Assembly (NCBI GenBank): GCA_014896555.1
Contig: JADBKC010000009.1
Span: 1-41,145 of the forward strand
Direction of reading: 5' to 3'
Length of the DNA: 41,145 bases
Source: Caryophanales bacterium
GTDB lineage: Bacteria > Bacillota > Bacilli > Bacillales > DSM-4216
In this document: positions 28,078-39,795 of the stretch, piece by piece
How the letters are laid out: each line of letters opens with the position of its first letter
Numbering within the stretch: position 1 is the stretch's first letter
Position numbers and translations under genes: made by a program
The notes under the pieces: generated by a model
What the model was told of the DNA's origin: nothing
The model's database searches: none
What the model saw: the letters and a program-made list of their open reading frames with translations, nothing else

Positions 28078-28335
28078 TTAATCTTCATTTTCAAGAAATT
28101 CCGTTAACGCTTCCAATGCTTTGTCTTCATCATGACCATCAGCGATTAACCGGATCTTCGTGCCCGTTCCGACTGCCAAACTCATAATTCCCATGATACT
28201 TTTGGCATTCACTCTTTTTTCGTCTTTTTCTACATAAATTTCCGATGAAAACCGGTTGGCCTCTTGTACAAATAAAGCAGCAGGCCGCGATTGCAATCCC
28301 GTTTTCAGCTTAACTTCCACCATCTTTTGAATCAT
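28078..28335 (-). CDS. crh: Catabolite repression HPr-like protein Crh
   Basis: 85 residues, HPr fold. Q15 (GLQSRPAA) replaces the phospho-histidine of HPr, so it cannot take part in sugar uptake by the PTS. S46 (NAKSIMGIMSLA) is kept for phosphorylation by HPr kinase; Crh-Ser-P is a co-effector of CcpA. That links it to the cre proposed at rpoN. GGGG lies before the ATG. Last gene of the yvcI-rapZ-yvcK-whiA-crh cluster. Confidence 0.95.
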   Translation of the reverse strand: MIQKMVEVKLKTGLQSRPAALFVQEANRFSSEIYVEKDEKRVNAKSIMGIMSLAVGTGTKIRLIADGHDEDKALEALTEFLENED

Positions 28336-28455
28336 TTTTCACAACCCCTTTTTTTATGATTCAACTGCGGCCCTTCGCCACCCGTGTCATCACACATCGG
28401 TTGGCTAAGGAGCCTCAAACATTTTGCTCGGTTTTGCCAGCCGCACCGGCTTTTT

Positions 28456-29415
28456 TCATGCTTGATGTTTTTTCGTAATGGTTTTGCCGGCCCGCAATTT
28501 TTCAGCGATTTCATCAATTTTTCTTAGACGGTGATTAATGCCGGATTTACTGATTTTCCCGCCGGATACCAATTCACCTAGCTCTTTCAGCGTTACATCT
28601 TGGTGTTCCACTCGAAGCTCAGCGATTTCTCTTAATTTTTCCGGTAAAATGTCCAACCCGACGGTTTCTTGAATATAGCGGATGTTCTCCACTTGCCTTA
28701 GTGCGGCGCCAATCGTCTTATTTAAATTCGCCGTTTCGCAATTGACAAGGCGATTTACTGAGTTGCGCATATCGCGCATAATCCGAACATCTTCAAATCG
28801 GAGCAGCGCATGGTGGGCGCCGACAATATTGAGAAATTCCGCAATTTTCTCGGCTTCTTTTAAATAGGTGATATACCCTTTTTTTCTTTCCAGCGTTTTA
28901 CTGTTGAGATAAAAGGTGTTCATTACTTCACACAATGAATCATTATGCTCTTTATAAAGAGAAAATATTTCTAAATGATAAGAAGATGTTTCCGGATTAT
29001 TCACAGAGCCACCCGCCAAAAACGCCCCCCGCAAGTACGACCGACGACAGCACTTCTTTTTAATCAATTCCGGGGAAATGTCATGAATAAACGAAAAATT
29101 TTTCCCAAGTATATACAAGTCCTCTAAAATTTGCTTTGCTTTTTCTTTTAAGCGAACGATATAAACATTGTTCTTCTTTAGCCGCATTTTTTTACGGACA
29201 AGCAATTCTACCGGCACATCGTACAATTTTTTAATCAGAACATAAATTCGTCGGGCGATAGCTGCATTTTCTGTCTGAACATTGACTACCAAGAGCCGAT
29301 TAGAAAAGGAAAGGGCGCCATTCATTCGAATAAGCGCCGAAAGTTCGGCGCGGGCACAGCAATCTTTTACCTCTAAAGTGGTCAATTCCTTTTTTGTTTC
29401 GGAAGCAAACGACAT
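28456..29415 (-). CDS. whiA: WhiA sporulation/division regulator
   Basis: About 319 residues from the ATG at 29415 (GGGAGG nine bases before); an in-frame GTG three codons upstream lies within the ribosome binding site. The N-terminal two-thirds is the degenerate LAGLIDADG homing-endonuclease-like fold ([15 protein letters not shown]), followed by a C-terminal HTH ([23 protein letters not shown]). In Firmicutes WhiA binds DNA and influences division and chromosome segregation. 24 bases downstream of yvcK in the conserved cluster. Confidence 0.95.
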   Translation of the reverse strand: MSFASETKKELTTLEVKDCCARAELSALIRMNGALSFSNRLLVVNVQTENAAIARRIYVLIKKLYDVPVELLVRKKMRLKKNNVYIVRLKEKAKQILEDLYILGKNFSFIHDISPELIKKKCCRRSYLRGAFLAGGSVNNPETSSYHLEIFSLYKEHNDSLCEVMNTFYLNSKTLERKKGYITYLKEAEKIAEFLNIVGAHHALLRFEDVRIMRDMRNSVNRLVNCETANLNKTIGAALRQVENIRYIQETVGLDILPEKLREIAELRVEHQDVTLKELGELVSGGKISKSGINHRLRKIDEIAEKLRAGKTITKKHQA

Positions 29416-29438
29416 CCCCGCCACCTCCCATTCTGAGA

Positions 29439-30431
29439 CTATCGTCTTCTTAGCTCAGATTCATTTTCAGTATTTTTTACTAATAACGAGTATAATATTT
29501 GGGCAACCCGATCGGTATCATGCCGAATGATCCCATCCTTCACAGAGACGATCTCTTCATAAAGAATGTTCAAACCAAGAGCCCGAAGCTCATCTAGGTC
29601 AAATTTCACTGGCTTGGCCAGTTCTTTTTCATACCTTTTTTGAATTTCTTCCGGTATCGGTGTTTTATTGACTAAAATCGTATCAATACAAGATTGATTC
29701 AAATGGCGGTGGATCGCCTTTACGTGGTCGCTTGCTGAATAATCAAGCGTTTCTCCCGCCTGAGTCATTAAATTGCAAATATAGACTTTATGCGCTTTTG
29801 CACGGTATACCTCCCGCCCAATTTCCGGTACTAGCAAATTAGGAAGAATGCTTGTGTACAAACTGCCCGGACCGACAACAATTAAATCAGCTTCCCGAAT
29901 AGCTGTAATCGTTTCTGGAAGCGGTGCCACATTATCAGGCGTTAAAAACACTCTTTGAATCTTTTTTCCAGAGTATGGAATTTTCGATTCTCCTGAAACG
30001 ATGGTCCCATCGTCCATCACTGCATGCAGCACCACACTTTCATTAGCTGCCGGAAGCACTTTTCCGCGCACATTCAATACACGGCTCATTTCTTGAACCG
30101 CCCGTACAAAGTCTCCCTTAATCGATGTTAATGCGGCAATCATCAAATTTCCAAGCGAATGCCCACATAGTTCATTCGAAGTGGTGAACCGATGCTGAAA
30201 TAGCTGTTCTATCAGCGGTTCCACTTCTGAAAGGGCAGCCAACACATTGCGGATATCACCCGGCGGCGGAATGGACAAATCGTTTCTTAGCCTTCCAGAG
30301 CTCCCGCCATCATCGGCAACAGTCACAATGGCTGACAAATCAATGGGGTATTTTTTCAACCCTCGAAGCAAAACAGGAAGGCCCGTTCCGCCACCGATGA
30401 CAACCACTTTCTTATCAGAAGCAGGATTCAT
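29439..30431 (-). CDS. yvcK: YvcK/GlmR, UDP-GlcNAc-binding metabolic regulator
   Basis: 330 residues, CofD-like fold with the start motif [18 protein letters not shown] and later [41 protein letters not shown]. It is needed for gluconeogenic growth and cell-wall precursor supply in B. subtilis, where it stimulates GlmS and is antagonised by UDP-GlcNAc. It overlaps rapZ by four bases (ATGA), implying coupled translation. Confidence 0.95.
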   Translation of the reverse strand: MNPASDKKVVVIGGGTGLPVLLRGLKKYPIDLSAIVTVADDGGSSGRLRNDLSIPPPGDIRNVLAALSEVEPLIEQLFQHRFTTSNELCGHSLGNLMIAALTSIKGDFVRAVQEMSRVLNVRGKVLPAANESVVLHAVMDDGTIVSGESKIPYSGKKIQRVFLTPDNVAPLPETITAIREADLIVVGPGSLYTSILPNLLVPEIGREVYRAKAHKVYICNLMTQAGETLDYSASDHVKAIHRHLNQSCIDTILVNKTPIPEEIQKRYEKELAKPVKFDLDELRALGLNILYEEIVSVKDGIIRHDTDRVAQILYSLLVKNTENESELRRR

Positions 30432-31324
30432 GTTGTCTTTTCCTTTCTTTTTTTAATATCGCGATGGCTGATGCGTGTTTGGTAGTCTTTTTCAAAATAA
30501 TGGCCGATATATTCAGCTAGTGCAACAGAGCGATGCTGCCCCCCAGTGCATCCTATGGCAATCACCACCTGGCGTTTTCCTTCCCTCTTATAATGAGGAA
30601 GCATAAAGGCAAGCAAATCGGTTACTTTTGCTAAAAACTTTTGCGTATCGCTCCACTTGAGCACATAACTAGACACTTCATCATCCATGCCAGTTTTTTG
30701 TCGCATATGATCAATATAATACGGATTTGGCAAAAATCGAACGTCAAATACTAGATCCGCATCAATGGGAATTCCGTGTTTAAATCCAAATGACATGACA
30801 TTCACAGTAAAGATCGACTGTTTATTCGCGGAGAATTCTGTTATGATCTTTTCCCGCAAGTCTTTCGGTTTCATGTTGGAAGTATCGTAAATCAGTTGGG
30901 CACGGCCCTTCAGATCTTCCAACAGCTTTCTTTCCTGCTGGATTCCTTCAAGAGGCAGTCCTGAAGGAGCGAGCGGATGCGAGCGGCGCGTTTCTTTATA
31001 ACGGCGCACAAGAACAGAATCATCGGCATCTAAAAACAAGATTTGCGGGCTTACCCAATCAATTTCTGCCATGTCATCCAACGCTTTAAACAAATGTTCA
31101 AAAAAGTCTCTGCCCCTTAGATCCATTACAATAGCCGCTTTATTAATTTTATGACTTGTGTCTTTCATGAGTTCCAAAAATTTTGGCAACAGTGTAGGCG
31201 GAAGATTATCTACACAATAGTAGCCAAGATCTTCGAAACTTTGAATAGCAACCGTTTTTCCCGCCCCAGACATTCCAGTAATAATGACTAATTGGATATC
31301 CGCTGTTTTTGACTGCGAGCTCAT
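30428..31324 (-). CDS. rapZ: RapZ/YvcJ nucleotide-binding protein
   Basis: 298 residues. Walker A G17-MSGAGKT24, Walker B-like [20 protein letters not shown] as the middle block, and a C-terminal RapZ domain ([16 protein letters not shown]). It is an ATPase/GTPase; in E. coli RapZ is an RNA adaptor controlling glmS through small RNAs and binds glucosamine-6-P. In Bacillus YvcJ affects competence. Being joined to yvcK/GlmR suggests shared control of amino-sugar flux. Confidence 0.94.
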   Translation of the reverse strand: MSSQSKTADIQLVIITGMSGAGKTVAIQSFEDLGYYCVDNLPPTLLPKFLELMKDTSHKINKAAIVMDLRGRDFFEHLFKALDDMAEIDWVSPQILFLDADDSVLVRRYKETRRSHPLAPSGLPLEGIQQERKLLEDLKGRAQLIYDTSNMKPKDLREKIITEFSANKQSIFTVNVMSFGFKHGIPIDADLVFDVRFLPNPYYIDHMRQKTGMDDEVSSYVLKWSDTQKFLAKVTDLLAFMLPHYKREGKRQVVIAIGCTGGQHRSVALAEYIGHYFEKDYQTRISHRDIKKRKEKTT

Positions 31325-31340
31325 CGTGGACCCCCCTCAT

Positions 31341-31799
31341 TTAACTTGGATCTAAGCGATAGGATAACAGTTGGAAATCAGGTGTGTATGTAAAGGTTCC
31401 GTAAATCATTCCTTTTCCATGAATCATATAATCCAAAATATGCCGGTCCCCTTCCGCCATCGGCAACGTATGAATGGAGTCAATGGAATGCCAGGCAAGG
31501 TTTCCTTCTTCGGATGTCTTAAGGGATAATCCCTCGCTCTCTGTAGCGAAAAAAGTAAACAGCATCCATTCTGAAAGGATTTTTTCTCCTTCTTTTATCA
31601 GAATGGTAAAGATCCCTTTTACATTCGGATTTCGAAGGTAAATGCCGGTCTCTTCCCGAAATTCGCGGATGACCGCTTCTTTAATAGATTCGCCTGATTC
31701 CATTTTCCCACCGGGAGCCACCCACCATCCTCTGCGTGGTTTTTGCAGAAGCAGCACTTTTTCATCTCTCATTAATAGACAATTTGTTACTCGTTGCAT
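31341..31799 (-). CDS. yvcI: Nudix hydrolase YvcI
   Basis: 152 residues from the ATG at 31799, with GAGGTGA seven bases before; a GTG three codons upstream lies in the binding site. Complete Nudix box at 31-53 (GKMESGESIKEAVIREFREE then TGI). It resembles MutT/8-oxo-dGTPase-type enzymes, but the substrate is not evident. First gene of the operon, preceded by a promoter and about 200 nt of structured leader. Confidence 0.92.
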   Translation of the reverse strand: MQRVTNCLLMRDEKVLLLQKPRRGWWVAPGGKMESGESIKEAVIREFREETGIYLRNPNVKGIFTILIKEGEKILSEWMLFTFFATESEGLSLKTSEEGNLAWHSIDSIHTLPMAEGDRHILDYMIHGKGMIYGTFTYTPDFQLLSYRLDPS

Positions 31800-31865
31800 G
31801 TTCTTCACCTCAATGGCAGCTGAAAACCGTTTTTCTGTTTTTCTCTATTATCTCTTCCCGCATTA

Positions 31866-31990
31866 AGGGGCTGTGAGATTGCCCTTCTCCGGATTGCAGG
31901 GGCAATAGTAGTCTACCTGTGGGGAGCACTGCCCCTAAGCACCCGATTGGTTCAACTAACCTTCAGTGAGGATACCCCCACTGAAGGAAG
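31866..31990 (-). ncRNA. Structured leader of the yvcI operon (unidentified element)
   Basis: Three hairpins in order of transcription: CCTTCAGTG-N10-CACTGAAGG (31987-31960, perfect 9-bp), GGGGCA (31935-31930)/TGCCCC (31904-31899) closing a 25-base insert, and GGGC/GCCC (about 31884-31867). A linker GGTTAGTTGAACC joins the first two. Downstream of a TTGAGT/TATAAT promoter and upstream of yvcI with no ORF. No terminator-like U-run follows, so control, if any, would be translational or by processing. It could instead be a remnant of a mobile element end; I cannot decide from sequence alone. Confidence 0.45.
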
Positions 31991-32008
31991 TTTCACCTTA
32001 TTCTATTT

Positions 32009-32038
32009 ATTATACTATGAATGAATGCAGGTACTCAA
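32009..32038 (-). promoter_or_regulatory. Promoter of the yvcI-rapZ-yvcK-whiA-crh operon
   Basis: TTGAGT (32033-32038), 18-bp spacer, TATAAT (32009-32014). Start near 32002, giving a leader of about 200 nt. It lies after the trxB terminator. Confidence 0.65.
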
Positions 32039-32062
32039 TTCATATGAAAGAACAGTTTCTAA

Positions 32063-32093
32063 GAAAAAAAACACAGGTAGCAACACCTGTGTT
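32063..32093 (-). terminator. trxB terminator
   Basis: Perfect 9-bp arms AACACAGGT/ACCTGTGTT with a 6-base loop, then TTTTTTT on the minus strand, about 120 bases after the trxB stop. Nothing else is seen in 32094-32212. Confidence 0.88.
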
Positions 32094-32212
32094 CAAAAAG
32101 GGATTCTTTAAAAAAAGAGGGGAATTTCAACTGTCTTTACTATACATCATCATTGTTGCAGATTGATTACAACATAATTAAGCTTTTATAAAGATTAACA
32201 AATTTCCCCTTC

Positions 32213-33178
<966 letters not shown>

Positions 33179-33368
33179 CTATGCATATTTGTTCTGAAAG
33201 AAGTTTATTCATGACTGAGATTCAAAACATTCCTTTTTCATGGAAGATGTTATCTAACGTTTACAGAGACTGATAAGCAAGTAATCCAAATTTACTATTG
33301 AATCATTCATCTTTGCTTTATTATCTCCTGCTATCTCTATCCTATAAGACAAAAGAAATTGCGTCCAA

Positions 33369-34898
33369 CTATATGCTTATACCGGAGACTTCTTTTTTGA
33401 TGGCTTGAATGTATCGACGCAAAGTGGCGGGAGAGATATGATAAATTTCAGCCACTTCTTTTTGAGACGCTTTTTGCTGCCGCAGTTTTTTCCAAATGTA
33501 TTCAATCGCTGCAGCATACGCCTCTTTTTTTTGCAGTCTTGGGCGTTTTGTAAGAATGGAGGCAAAAAAAGAAAACCATAGCAAATAAACACCAATTTGC
33601 TCGATTCCAATCGGCTGGAATCGTTCATACAATATTTGCGCGGTTCCATGGCCAATTTCAATGGCGGAACTTGCATCTATTGGTTTCAATTCCATGTCCA
33701 GCACTCGAGCCAAATAAATCTTTTCTTGAAAGGTCAAATTTTCAATATCGCAAAAGTTGGGATCCGCTGTGATTGCCTTTTTATCCTCTCGCAAAGATAG
33801 CAAAAACATGCCAAAAAGCCGTTCTTCTATATATTCGCTGTTTAATCTTTTGATGATGGAAGAGGGCATGTTTTCTATCCCTTGATGATGAAAATGAAAA
33901 TCTTCTTCATTCCAAGGTTCCAATCCTTCTTTTTCCGGGGCCATCTGAAGCACTTGTTCCCAAGCAGCACGGGCTGTTTTGTGATGACCAGTATGATGCG
34001 CGGCGTACGAAAGCCAATAATAAAAATTCACATCCCCATCAAACCCTTTTTTATAAAGGTTTTTCAGCCAAAAATACGACTCTTCGTAACGGCCCACTAA
34101 CGCAAATGTCGTACCTAGCTTATATTGATGCTCCATTAGAATTGGCCGTACTTTTTGGAGAGTACCTATTATTTTCTGAAGTTCTTCTTCTTTTCTCCCA
34201 TAGTACATAAACACAGCGGTGTTGCAAAGCGCATGAAGGTTGCCAGGGCTTAGCGCTAATACGTCGTCAATCACTTCAAACGCTTTATCCGTTTTTCCTA
34301 AATAATAATAGGCCAAAGAAAGATTATTATACGCTGCCCAAAATTCCGGATAGTTGTCAATAATTTTTTTTAACACTTCAATTGCCGCTTCAAATTGACC
34401 TGCTTCCAATAAATTGCGGGCTTCTTCCTGCAGCGATATCAGCTCATCTTGAACAACGAGTACATCCTCCGCTTCTTCCGCATCCATTTGAATCACTTCC
34501 AGCAAATCTTCTGCATCCTCGCTGAATTCCCCGTCAGGATCTTTTTGCAAGTATTCATGAACATGTTTAAACGCTTCTTGAAACATCCCCATATGGGCGT
34601 AGTTATTTGCCAGAAAATAATGAACTTCATTCATAAACGGATCTAAATCATTCACTATCATGATGAGCAACCGATTAGACTCTTCGTAATTGCCCAGTTC
34701 GGTTTCCACAATCGCCAATTGACAGGCTATCACAGGTTCTAGAGGCTCCAACTCAAATGCTCGTGAAAAATATTTTTTTGCTTTTTTTAAATTTTTATGT
34801 CTATACGCCTTTAATCCTTTTGTAAAGTAATATTCGCCTGTAGGGATGAAAGAAAGGATTTTCCCTTTCTCATCTTCAATATTTGAGCCTTTTCTCAT
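33369..34898 (-). CDS. TPR-repeat protein with C-terminal HTH (YvcD-like)
   Basis: 509 residues. Several tetratricopeptide repeats: ITKGLKAYRHKNLKKAKKY-type at about 25-60, then 60-130, 170-235 and 255-320. An acidic segment (EDAEDLLEVIQMDAEEAEDVL) lies at 130-150. The last 45 residues form a HTH (ASQKEVAEIYHISPATLRRY). B. subtilis YvcD has the same position beside trxB. The TPRs suggest protein-protein contacts and the HTH suggests DNA binding; no function is established that I know. GGAGGA lies before the ATG. Confidence 0.85.
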   Translation of the reverse strand: MRKGSNIEDEKGKILSFIPTGEYYFTKGLKAYRHKNLKKAKKYFSRAFELEPLEPVIACQLAIVETELGNYEESNRLLIMIVNDLDPFMNEVHYFLANNYAHMGMFQEAFKHVHEYLQKDPDGEFSEDAEDLLEVIQMDAEEAEDVLVVQDELISLQEEARNLLEAGQFEAAIEVLKKIIDNYPEFWAAYNNLSLAYYYLGKTDKAFEVIDDVLALSPGNLHALCNTAVFMYYGRKEEELQKIIGTLQKVRPILMEHQYKLGTTFALVGRYEESYFWLKNLYKKGFDGDVNFYYWLSYAAHHTGHHKTARAAWEQVLQMAPEKEGLEPWNEEDFHFHHQGIENMPSSIIKRLNSEYIEERLFGMFLLSLREDKKAITADPNFCDIENLTFQEKIYLARVLDMELKPIDASSAIEIGHGTAQILYERFQPIGIEQIGVYLLWFSFFASILTKRPRLQKKEAYAAAIEYIWKKLRQQKASQKEVAEIYHISPATLRRYIQAIKKEVSGISI

Positions 34899-35096
34899 AA
34901 AAGTCCTCCAAAACGTACTTAATTAACTACAGTAGTATATCATATATCAAACTCTGACGAAATATGGCGATCCGTAATAATGAAAACCTGTTTTCAAAAG
35001 CTTAGTGAACGATTCTTAGCGAGAGGAAGTAAGCTTTGAATGAGATTTGTATAATTCTATTATAGAGCCATCATGCTGTCCTGAAAGGAACAGCGC

Positions 35097-35124
35097 AAAA
35101 TAAGCCGGCCCCTCAGCCAGCTTA
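35097..35124 (-). terminator. Terminator of the histidine operon
   Basis: Minus-strand arms TAAGCTGGC (35116-35124) and GCCGGCTTA (35101-35109), with one mismatch, then TTTTGCGC, seven bases after the hisIE stop. The U-run is short. 34899-35096 has no gene. Confidence 0.65.
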
Positions 35125-35131
35125 TGTTCAC

Positions 35132-35785
35132 TTATTTTTCATTGCTTTTTCTTGATTTTTCTTCATGTCTCTTTTCCAAAACAGCCAATACGTCTTGGAG
35201 AGGCAATCGCTGTTCGCGCAGCAGCACAAGAAGATGATAAATCAAATCAGCTGCTTCCCAGCGCAATTCTTCATGGCTGCGGTTTTTGGCAGCAATAATG
35301 ACTTCGGACGCTTCTTCCCCGACTTTCTTTAGGATTTTATCTACGCCCTTTTCAAATAAATAGGTGGTGTAGGCGCCTTCTGGACGTTCTTCATCCCGTT
35401 TGGCAATCACTTGTTCTAGTTCAGACAAAATCGTATAAGAGGTGATGTGACTTTCTTCCCCGTAAAACTCGTCCACAAAACAGCTGTCAGTGCCATTATG
35501 GCAAGCAGGGCCGTTCGGTTCTACTAGAACAAGCACCGCATCCTGGTCGCAATCCCATTTCATTTTCACCACTTTTTGGGTATTTCCGCTTGTTTCGCCT
35601 TTGTGCCAAAGTTTTTGGCGGGAACGGCTGTAAAACCAAGTTTCTCCCGTTTCCAACGTTTTTTGGAGAGATTCTTTATTCATGTAAGCTAAAGTGAGAA
35701 CTTCTTTTGTATTCACATCTTGAACTATAGCTGGAATGAGTCCTTTTTCGTCAAAAACAAGTTGGTCTATTGATAATTCTGTCAT
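35132..35785 (-). CDS. hisI: Bifunctional phosphoribosyl-AMP cyclohydrolase / phosphoribosyl-ATP pyrophosphatase
   Basis: 217 residues, the HisI-HisE fusion. Residues 1-115: cyclohydrolase with [16 protein letters not shown] and the zinc/metal residues in WDCDQDAVL and [11 protein letters not shown]. Residues 120-210: pyrophosphatase ([29 protein letters not shown]). It performs steps 2 and 3 of histidine synthesis. It overlaps hisF by four bases and is last in the operon. Confidence 0.97.
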   Translation of the reverse strand: MTELSIDQLVFDEKGLIPAIVQDVNTKEVLTLAYMNKESLQKTLETGETWFYSRSRQKLWHKGETSGNTQKVVKMKWDCDQDAVLVLVEPNGPACHNGTDSCFVDEFYGEESHITSYTILSELEQVIAKRDEERPEGAYTTYLFEKGVDKILKKVGEEASEVIIAAKNRSHEELRWEAADLIYHLLVLLREQRLPLQDVLAVLEKRHEEKSRKSNEK

Positions 35786-36540
35786 CTTATATTCACTCCT
35801 TGGAGTTGCAAAAAGTGTTTTACTTCCTGCACGCTTGTTTCTTTATAATGGAAAATCGAGGCGGCAAGAGCAGCGTCCGCTTTTCCCTCGGTCAGTATTT
35901 CCAAGAAATCTTCTTTTTTCCCGGCGCCTCCCGAAGCAATGACCGGTACCGTGACAGCTTCACTAACCGCTTTCGTTAAGGCAACGTCGTACCCTTTCTT
36001 TTCACCATCTGAATCCATGCTTGTTAACAAAATTTCGCCAGCTCCTCTTTCCACTGCTTCTTTCGCCCAAGAGACGACTTCTTTTTCGGTAGCTACTCTT
36101 CCTCCATGAGTATACACCCGCCAAGAACCAAGTTCCTCGTCGTATTTGGCATCAATGGCCACGACCATGCATTGTGATCCAAAATATTCTGCTCCTTCGG
36201 TAATAAGGGAAGGATGGTTGACAGCAGCCGTGTTTAAAGAAACTTTATCGGCACCCGCACGCAAAATCTTTTTCATATCGTCCAGTGAATGGATCCCGCC
36301 GCCAACGGTAAAAGGAATAGCCAGTTCGGAGGCGACGGCTTTGACAACATCAACCATCGTCTTCCTGCCCTCATGGGAAGCGGAAATATCTAAAAAAACC
36401 AGTTCATCGGCACCTTGTTCATCATAAACACGTGCCAGCTCAACCGGATCGCCAGCATCCCGAAGCTCGACAAATTGAATGCCTTTCACGACTCTTCCAT
36501 CCTTAACATCCAAGCAAGGAATAATCCGTTTTGTGATCAT
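35782..36540 (-). CDS. hisF: Imidazole glycerol phosphate synthase, cyclase subunit
   Basis: 252 residues, (beta/alpha)8 barrel. Catalytic Asp in [13 protein letters not shown] and the second in VAIDAKYDE; phosphate loops VGGGIHS and [10 protein letters not shown]. It uses ammonia from HisH to make IGP and AICAR. It overlaps hisA by four bases and hisI by four. Confidence 0.98.
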   Translation of the reverse strand: MITKRIIPCLDVKDGRVVKGIQFVELRDAGDPVELARVYDEQGADELVFLDISASHEGRKTMVDVVKAVASELAIPFTVGGGIHSLDDMKKILRAGADKVSLNTAAVNHPSLITEGAEYFGSQCMVVAIDAKYDEELGSWRVYTHGGRVATEKEVVSWAKEAVERGAGEILLTSMDSDGEKKGYDVALTKAVSEAVTVPVIASGGAGKKEDFLEILTEGKADAALAASIFHYKETSVQEVKHFLQLQGVNIR

Positions 36541-37268
36541 TTTTTCACCTCTTCCAGCGCTTCCCGTACCGAAAATTGTCCGGTATAGATGGCTTTGCCG
36601 ATAATTGCGCCAGCCACGCCTTCATTCTCATAAGCCTTCAAAGCTTGCAAATCAGAGAGGGAACGGACTCCGCCGGAAGCAATAACTTGTTTACCCGTTG
36701 CTTTCGCCAATTCCACCGCTGCCTTTATATTGGGCCCTGACAGCATGCCATCCGTCGCAATATCAGTAAAAATAAACGTTTCTACTCCGCCTTCTGCCAG
36801 CCGTTTTCCCAATTCGACCGCTTTGATTTGGGAAGTTTCCAACCAGCCGTGAACCGCTACATATCCGTCTTTCGCGTCAAGCCCAACAGCAATTTTGGAT
36901 CCATATGTACGAACCAGTTTTAGAACGAAATCCGGATTCGAAACGGCCAAACTGCCGATGATCACCCGGTCCACTCCATTTTCCAAATAATGAATCACAT
37001 CTTGTTCCGACCGGATGCCCCCGCCCACTTGCACTTTTGCCGGAAGTTTTTGCGCAGCTTCCAGAACATAACGGTCATTGATTCGCATGCCATCTTTTGC
37101 GCCATCCAGATCAACCATATGGATCCATTCCGCTCCTTGATCGACAAATTTCTTCACCATCTCAAAAGGAGAATCGCCATAAATCGTTTCTTTATCATAA
37201 TCCCCTTGAAGAAGGCGAACACATTTGCCTCCTCTCATATCAATGGCTGGATAGATGGTAAAACTCAT
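36537..37268 (-). CDS. hisA: ProFAR isomerase
   Basis: 243 residues, barrel paralogue of HisF. Asp in [14 protein letters not shown] and Asp in [14 protein letters not shown] are the acid/base pair; GGGIRS and [10 protein letters not shown] bind the phosphates. Four-base overlaps with hisF and hisH. Confidence 0.98.
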   Translation of the reverse strand: MSFTIYPAIDMRGGKCVRLLQGDYDKETIYGDSPFEMVKKFVDQGAEWIHMVDLDGAKDGMRINDRYVLEAAQKLPAKVQVGGGIRSEQDVIHYLENGVDRVIIGSLAVSNPDFVLKLVRTYGSKIAVGLDAKDGYVAVHGWLETSQIKAVELGKRLAEGGVETFIFTDIATDGMLSGPNIKAAVELAKATGKQVIASGGVRSLSDLQALKAYENEGVAGAIIGKAIYTGQFSVREALEEVKK

Positions 37269-37900
37269 TGCTCAGCACCCGGCCTTTCCATCATTTCCGT
37301 AAAGTTTTTTAACAGTCGCATGCCCGTCTTACCGCTCTTTTCTGGATGAAACTGCATGCCACAAATATTTCCCTTTGCCACAATAGCAGGAATTGGAACA
37401 TTGTAATCTGCACTGGCAATTAGCGTGTTTTTCTCTAAGCTGCTGGCATAGTAAGAATGGACAAAATATACGTATCCTTCCTCCACTCCTTCTGTAATCG
37501 GAGATGCTCGATGAAAGATCAGCTTGTTCCAGCCCATATGCGGAATTTTAAACGTTTCCTTTCCGTTGTCGGACGGAATGCGCGTCACTCTTCCTTTTAA
37601 CAAGCCAAGTCCCTCTTCCAGACCGTTTTCCTCGCTTTCCTCAAAAAGCAGCTGCATGCCGAGGCAAATGCCAAGAAGCGGCCGACCGGTTTTCGTATAC
37701 TCTTGCAAAAAGGAAACGAGTCCTGTTTCTCGCAGCCGTTTCATCGCATCTTTAAACGCCCCCACCCCAGGCAAAATCAGTCCATCCGTTTTTGCCAAAT
37801 CACTTTCTTTGGAAGAAAGGATATAAGGGGCTTCTAAACGTTCCAACGCTTTCGAAACGCTGAAAAGATTCCCCATCCCATAATCCACAATTCCGATCAT
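37265..37900 (-). CDS. hisH: Imidazole glycerol phosphate synthase, glutamine amidotransferase subunit
   Basis: 211 residues from the ATG at 37900 (AAAGGGG before); the longer frame to 37963 lies in hisB. Nucleophile Cys in [11 protein letters not shown], His and Glu in [10 protein letters not shown], oxyanion strand LPGVGAF. Supplies ammonia to HisF. Its start overlaps the stop region of hisB. Confidence 0.97.
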   Translation of the reverse strand: MIGIVDYGMGNLFSVSKALERLEAPYILSSKESDLAKTDGLILPGVGAFKDAMKRLRETGLVSFLQEYTKTGRPLLGICLGMQLLFEESEENGLEEGLGLLKGRVTRIPSDNGKETFKIPHMGWNKLIFHRASPITEGVEEGYVYFVHSYYASSLEKNTLIASADYNVPIPAIVAKGNICGMQFHPEKSGKTGMRLLKNFTEMMERPGAEQ

Positions 37901-37901
37901 G

Positions 37902-38495
37902 CTACAAAACCCCTTTCGTTGAAGGAATTCCTTTAACACGGGGATCCAGCATAGTCGCTTCATCGAGCGCTCTTCCCAGCGCTTTAAAAACCGCTTCGAT
38001 CATATGATGGGTATTCAGCCCATAGTGGAGGATCACATGCAAATTCATGCGAGCTTCCAATGCGAATTTCCATAAAAATTCGTGCACCAGCTCTGTATCA
38101 AATGTTCCAACCCGGCTGCTTGGAAGTTCTCCGCGCATTTCAAAATGAGGGCGGTTGCTTAAATCGACCACCACTTGCGCGAGCGCTTCGTCCATTGGAA
38201 CAAAAGCATTTCCATAGCGCTTAATCCCTTTTTTATCGCCAAGCGCTTCCCTCAAGGCGCTGCCAAGACAAATGCCGATGTCTTCCGTTGTATGGTGGTC
38301 ATCTATTTCAATATCGCCTTTTGCTTTGACGGTTAAATGAAATTGGCCATGTTTAGCGAATAAATCAAGCATGTGAGTCAAAAACGGAACGTTTGTATCA
38401 AGATCAGCCGTACCGTATCCGTCAATGTCAAAGGCTAATTGGATATCGGTTTCGTTCGTCTTGCGGCTGATTTCTGCAAAGCGTCTGCTTTCCAT
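37902..38495 (-). CDS. hisB: Imidazoleglycerol-phosphate dehydratase
   Basis: 197 residues. Manganese-binding DDHHTTEDIG and THHMIEAVFKALGRAL. Monofunctional, without the phosphatase domain of the enterobacterial fusion. AAGGGGGAG lies before the ATG. 11 bases after hisD. Confidence 0.97.
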   Translation of the reverse strand: MESRRFAEISRKTNETDIQLAFDIDGYGTADLDTNVPFLTHMLDLFAKHGQFHLTVKAKGDIEIDDHHTTEDIGICLGSALREALGDKKGIKRYGNAFVPMDEALAQVVVDLSNRPHFEMRGELPSSRVGTFDTELVHEFLWKFALEARMNLHVILHYGLNTHHMIEAVFKALGRALDEATMLDPRVKGIPSTKGVL

Positions 38496-38506
38496 TTGTC
38501 TCCCCC

Positions 38507-39790
38507 TTACTCTGGTTTAACCGATTTTTTCAGCCTGGATTCTATTGCGCGGGCATGAGCTTCCAATCCTTCAAGGCGGGCAAAAACAGCAATTTTTTCT
38601 GCATTTTGCCGGAAGGACGTTTCGCTGTAATAAATAATGCTCGATTTCTTTATAAATTCATCCACATTTAAAGGACTAGAAAAACGCGCCGTTCCGTTCG
38701 TCGGCAAGACATGATTCGGACCTGCAAAATAGTCGCCAACAGGCTCCGAACTGAATCTTCCGACAAAAATAGCTCCAGCATGGCGGATCAACGGAACCAA
38801 TTCAAGCGCATTTCTAGCGACAATTTCCAAGTGCTCTGGCGCGATTTGATTCACCACTTCAATCGCTTTTTCCATAGTGGGAGCGAGATAAATAACTCCA
38901 TATTGTTCAATCGACTGTTTCGCAATTTCTTTTCTTGGGAGCTGTTCCAGCTGCTTTTCCACTTCGCGTGCGGTTTCCTCCGCAAGCGTCCGGGATGTCG
39001 TGACTAAAACACTGGTGGCTCTTGGATCATGTTCCGCTTGCGATAAAAGATCAGCGGCCACTTCATAAGGCAAGGCTGTGTCATCAGCGAGCACCGCAAT
39101 TTCACTTGGCCCCGCGATCATATCAATGTCCACCTTGCCAAACACTTCTCTTTTGGCAAGAGCCACATAAATATTTCCCGGTCCGACAATTTTATCAACG
39201 GGTTTGATCGACTCGGTGCCATAAGCAAGAGCTGCGATCGCTTGGGCTCCCCCTACCTTCCATATTTCCTCCACTCCGGCTATATGGGCAGCAACGAGAA
39301 CGCCAGCAGGAAGCTTGCCATGTTGATCAGGAGGAGACACCATTACGATTCTTTTTACGCCGGCTACTTTAGCTGGCAGTACGTTCATGAAAACAGACGA
39401 TGGATAGGCTGCCGTTCCACCCGGGACATATACACCAACGGAATCGAGCGGTGTAAACTTTTGACCAAGAATGGTTCCATTTTCATCTTGAGTAACCCAA
39501 GTTTCTCTTCTTTGTTTTTCGTGAAAACGGCGAATGTTGTTTGCCGCTTCCTCTAAGACTTTCAGTATTTCAGGATCAAAGTTTTGCAACGCTTCTTTTA
39601 TCTCTTCTTCGGACACTTGCATCCGATCGAGTTTGATTCCGTCAAATCTTTCCGTATAAGCAAGAAGAGCCCGATCCCCTTCTCGGCGGACAGCTTCTAT
39701 GATCTCCAGAACCGCTTTTCTTTGCTCTTCGGTGCCGCGGTCCACCGATCGCTCAATGGATATATCATCTATCACCTTTTGTATTCTCAT
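38507..39790 (-). CDS. hisD: Histidinol dehydrogenase
   Basis: About 428 residues. Signatures [37 protein letters not shown] and GPNHVLPT; the zinc ligands and catalytic Glu/His lie in IAPEHLEIV and nearby. Performs the last two oxidations to histidine. The ATG at 39790 follows a GGTGTGAT-like binding site; a GTG at 39799 that overlaps the hisG stop by four bases is an alternative and would fit the overlap habit of this operon. Confidence 0.96.
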   Translation of the reverse strand: MRIQKVIDDISIERSVDRGTEEQRKAVLEIIEAVRREGDRALLAYTERFDGIKLDRMQVSEEEIKEALQNFDPEILKVLEEAANNIRRFHEKQRRETWVTQDENGTILGQKFTPLDSVGVYVPGGTAAYPSSVFMNVLPAKVAGVKRIVMVSPPDQHGKLPAGVLVAAHIAGVEEIWKVGGAQAIAALAYGTESIKPVDKIVGPGNIYVALAKREVFGKVDIDMIAGPSEIAVLADDTALPYEVAADLLSQAEHDPRATSVLVTTSRTLAEETAREVEKQLEQLPRKEIAKQSIEQYGVIYLAPTMEKAIEVVNQIAPEHLEIVARNALELVPLIRHAGAIFVGRFSSEPVGDYFAGPNHVLPTNGTARFSSPLNVDEFIKKSSIIYYSETSFRQNAEKIAVFARLEGLEAHARAIESRLKKSVKPE

Positions 39791-39795
39791 ATCAA

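Noticed and set aside
31866-31990. IS200/IS605 right end with omega-RNA
   Set aside because: The hairpins and a TTCAAC string hinted at it, but there is no tnpA/tnpB remnant or defined ends, so it is only kept as an alternative for the leader element.
33377-33676. 99-codon frame inside the TPR protein gene
   Set aside because: Same strand, different frame from the well-supported HTH-ended gene; a shadow.
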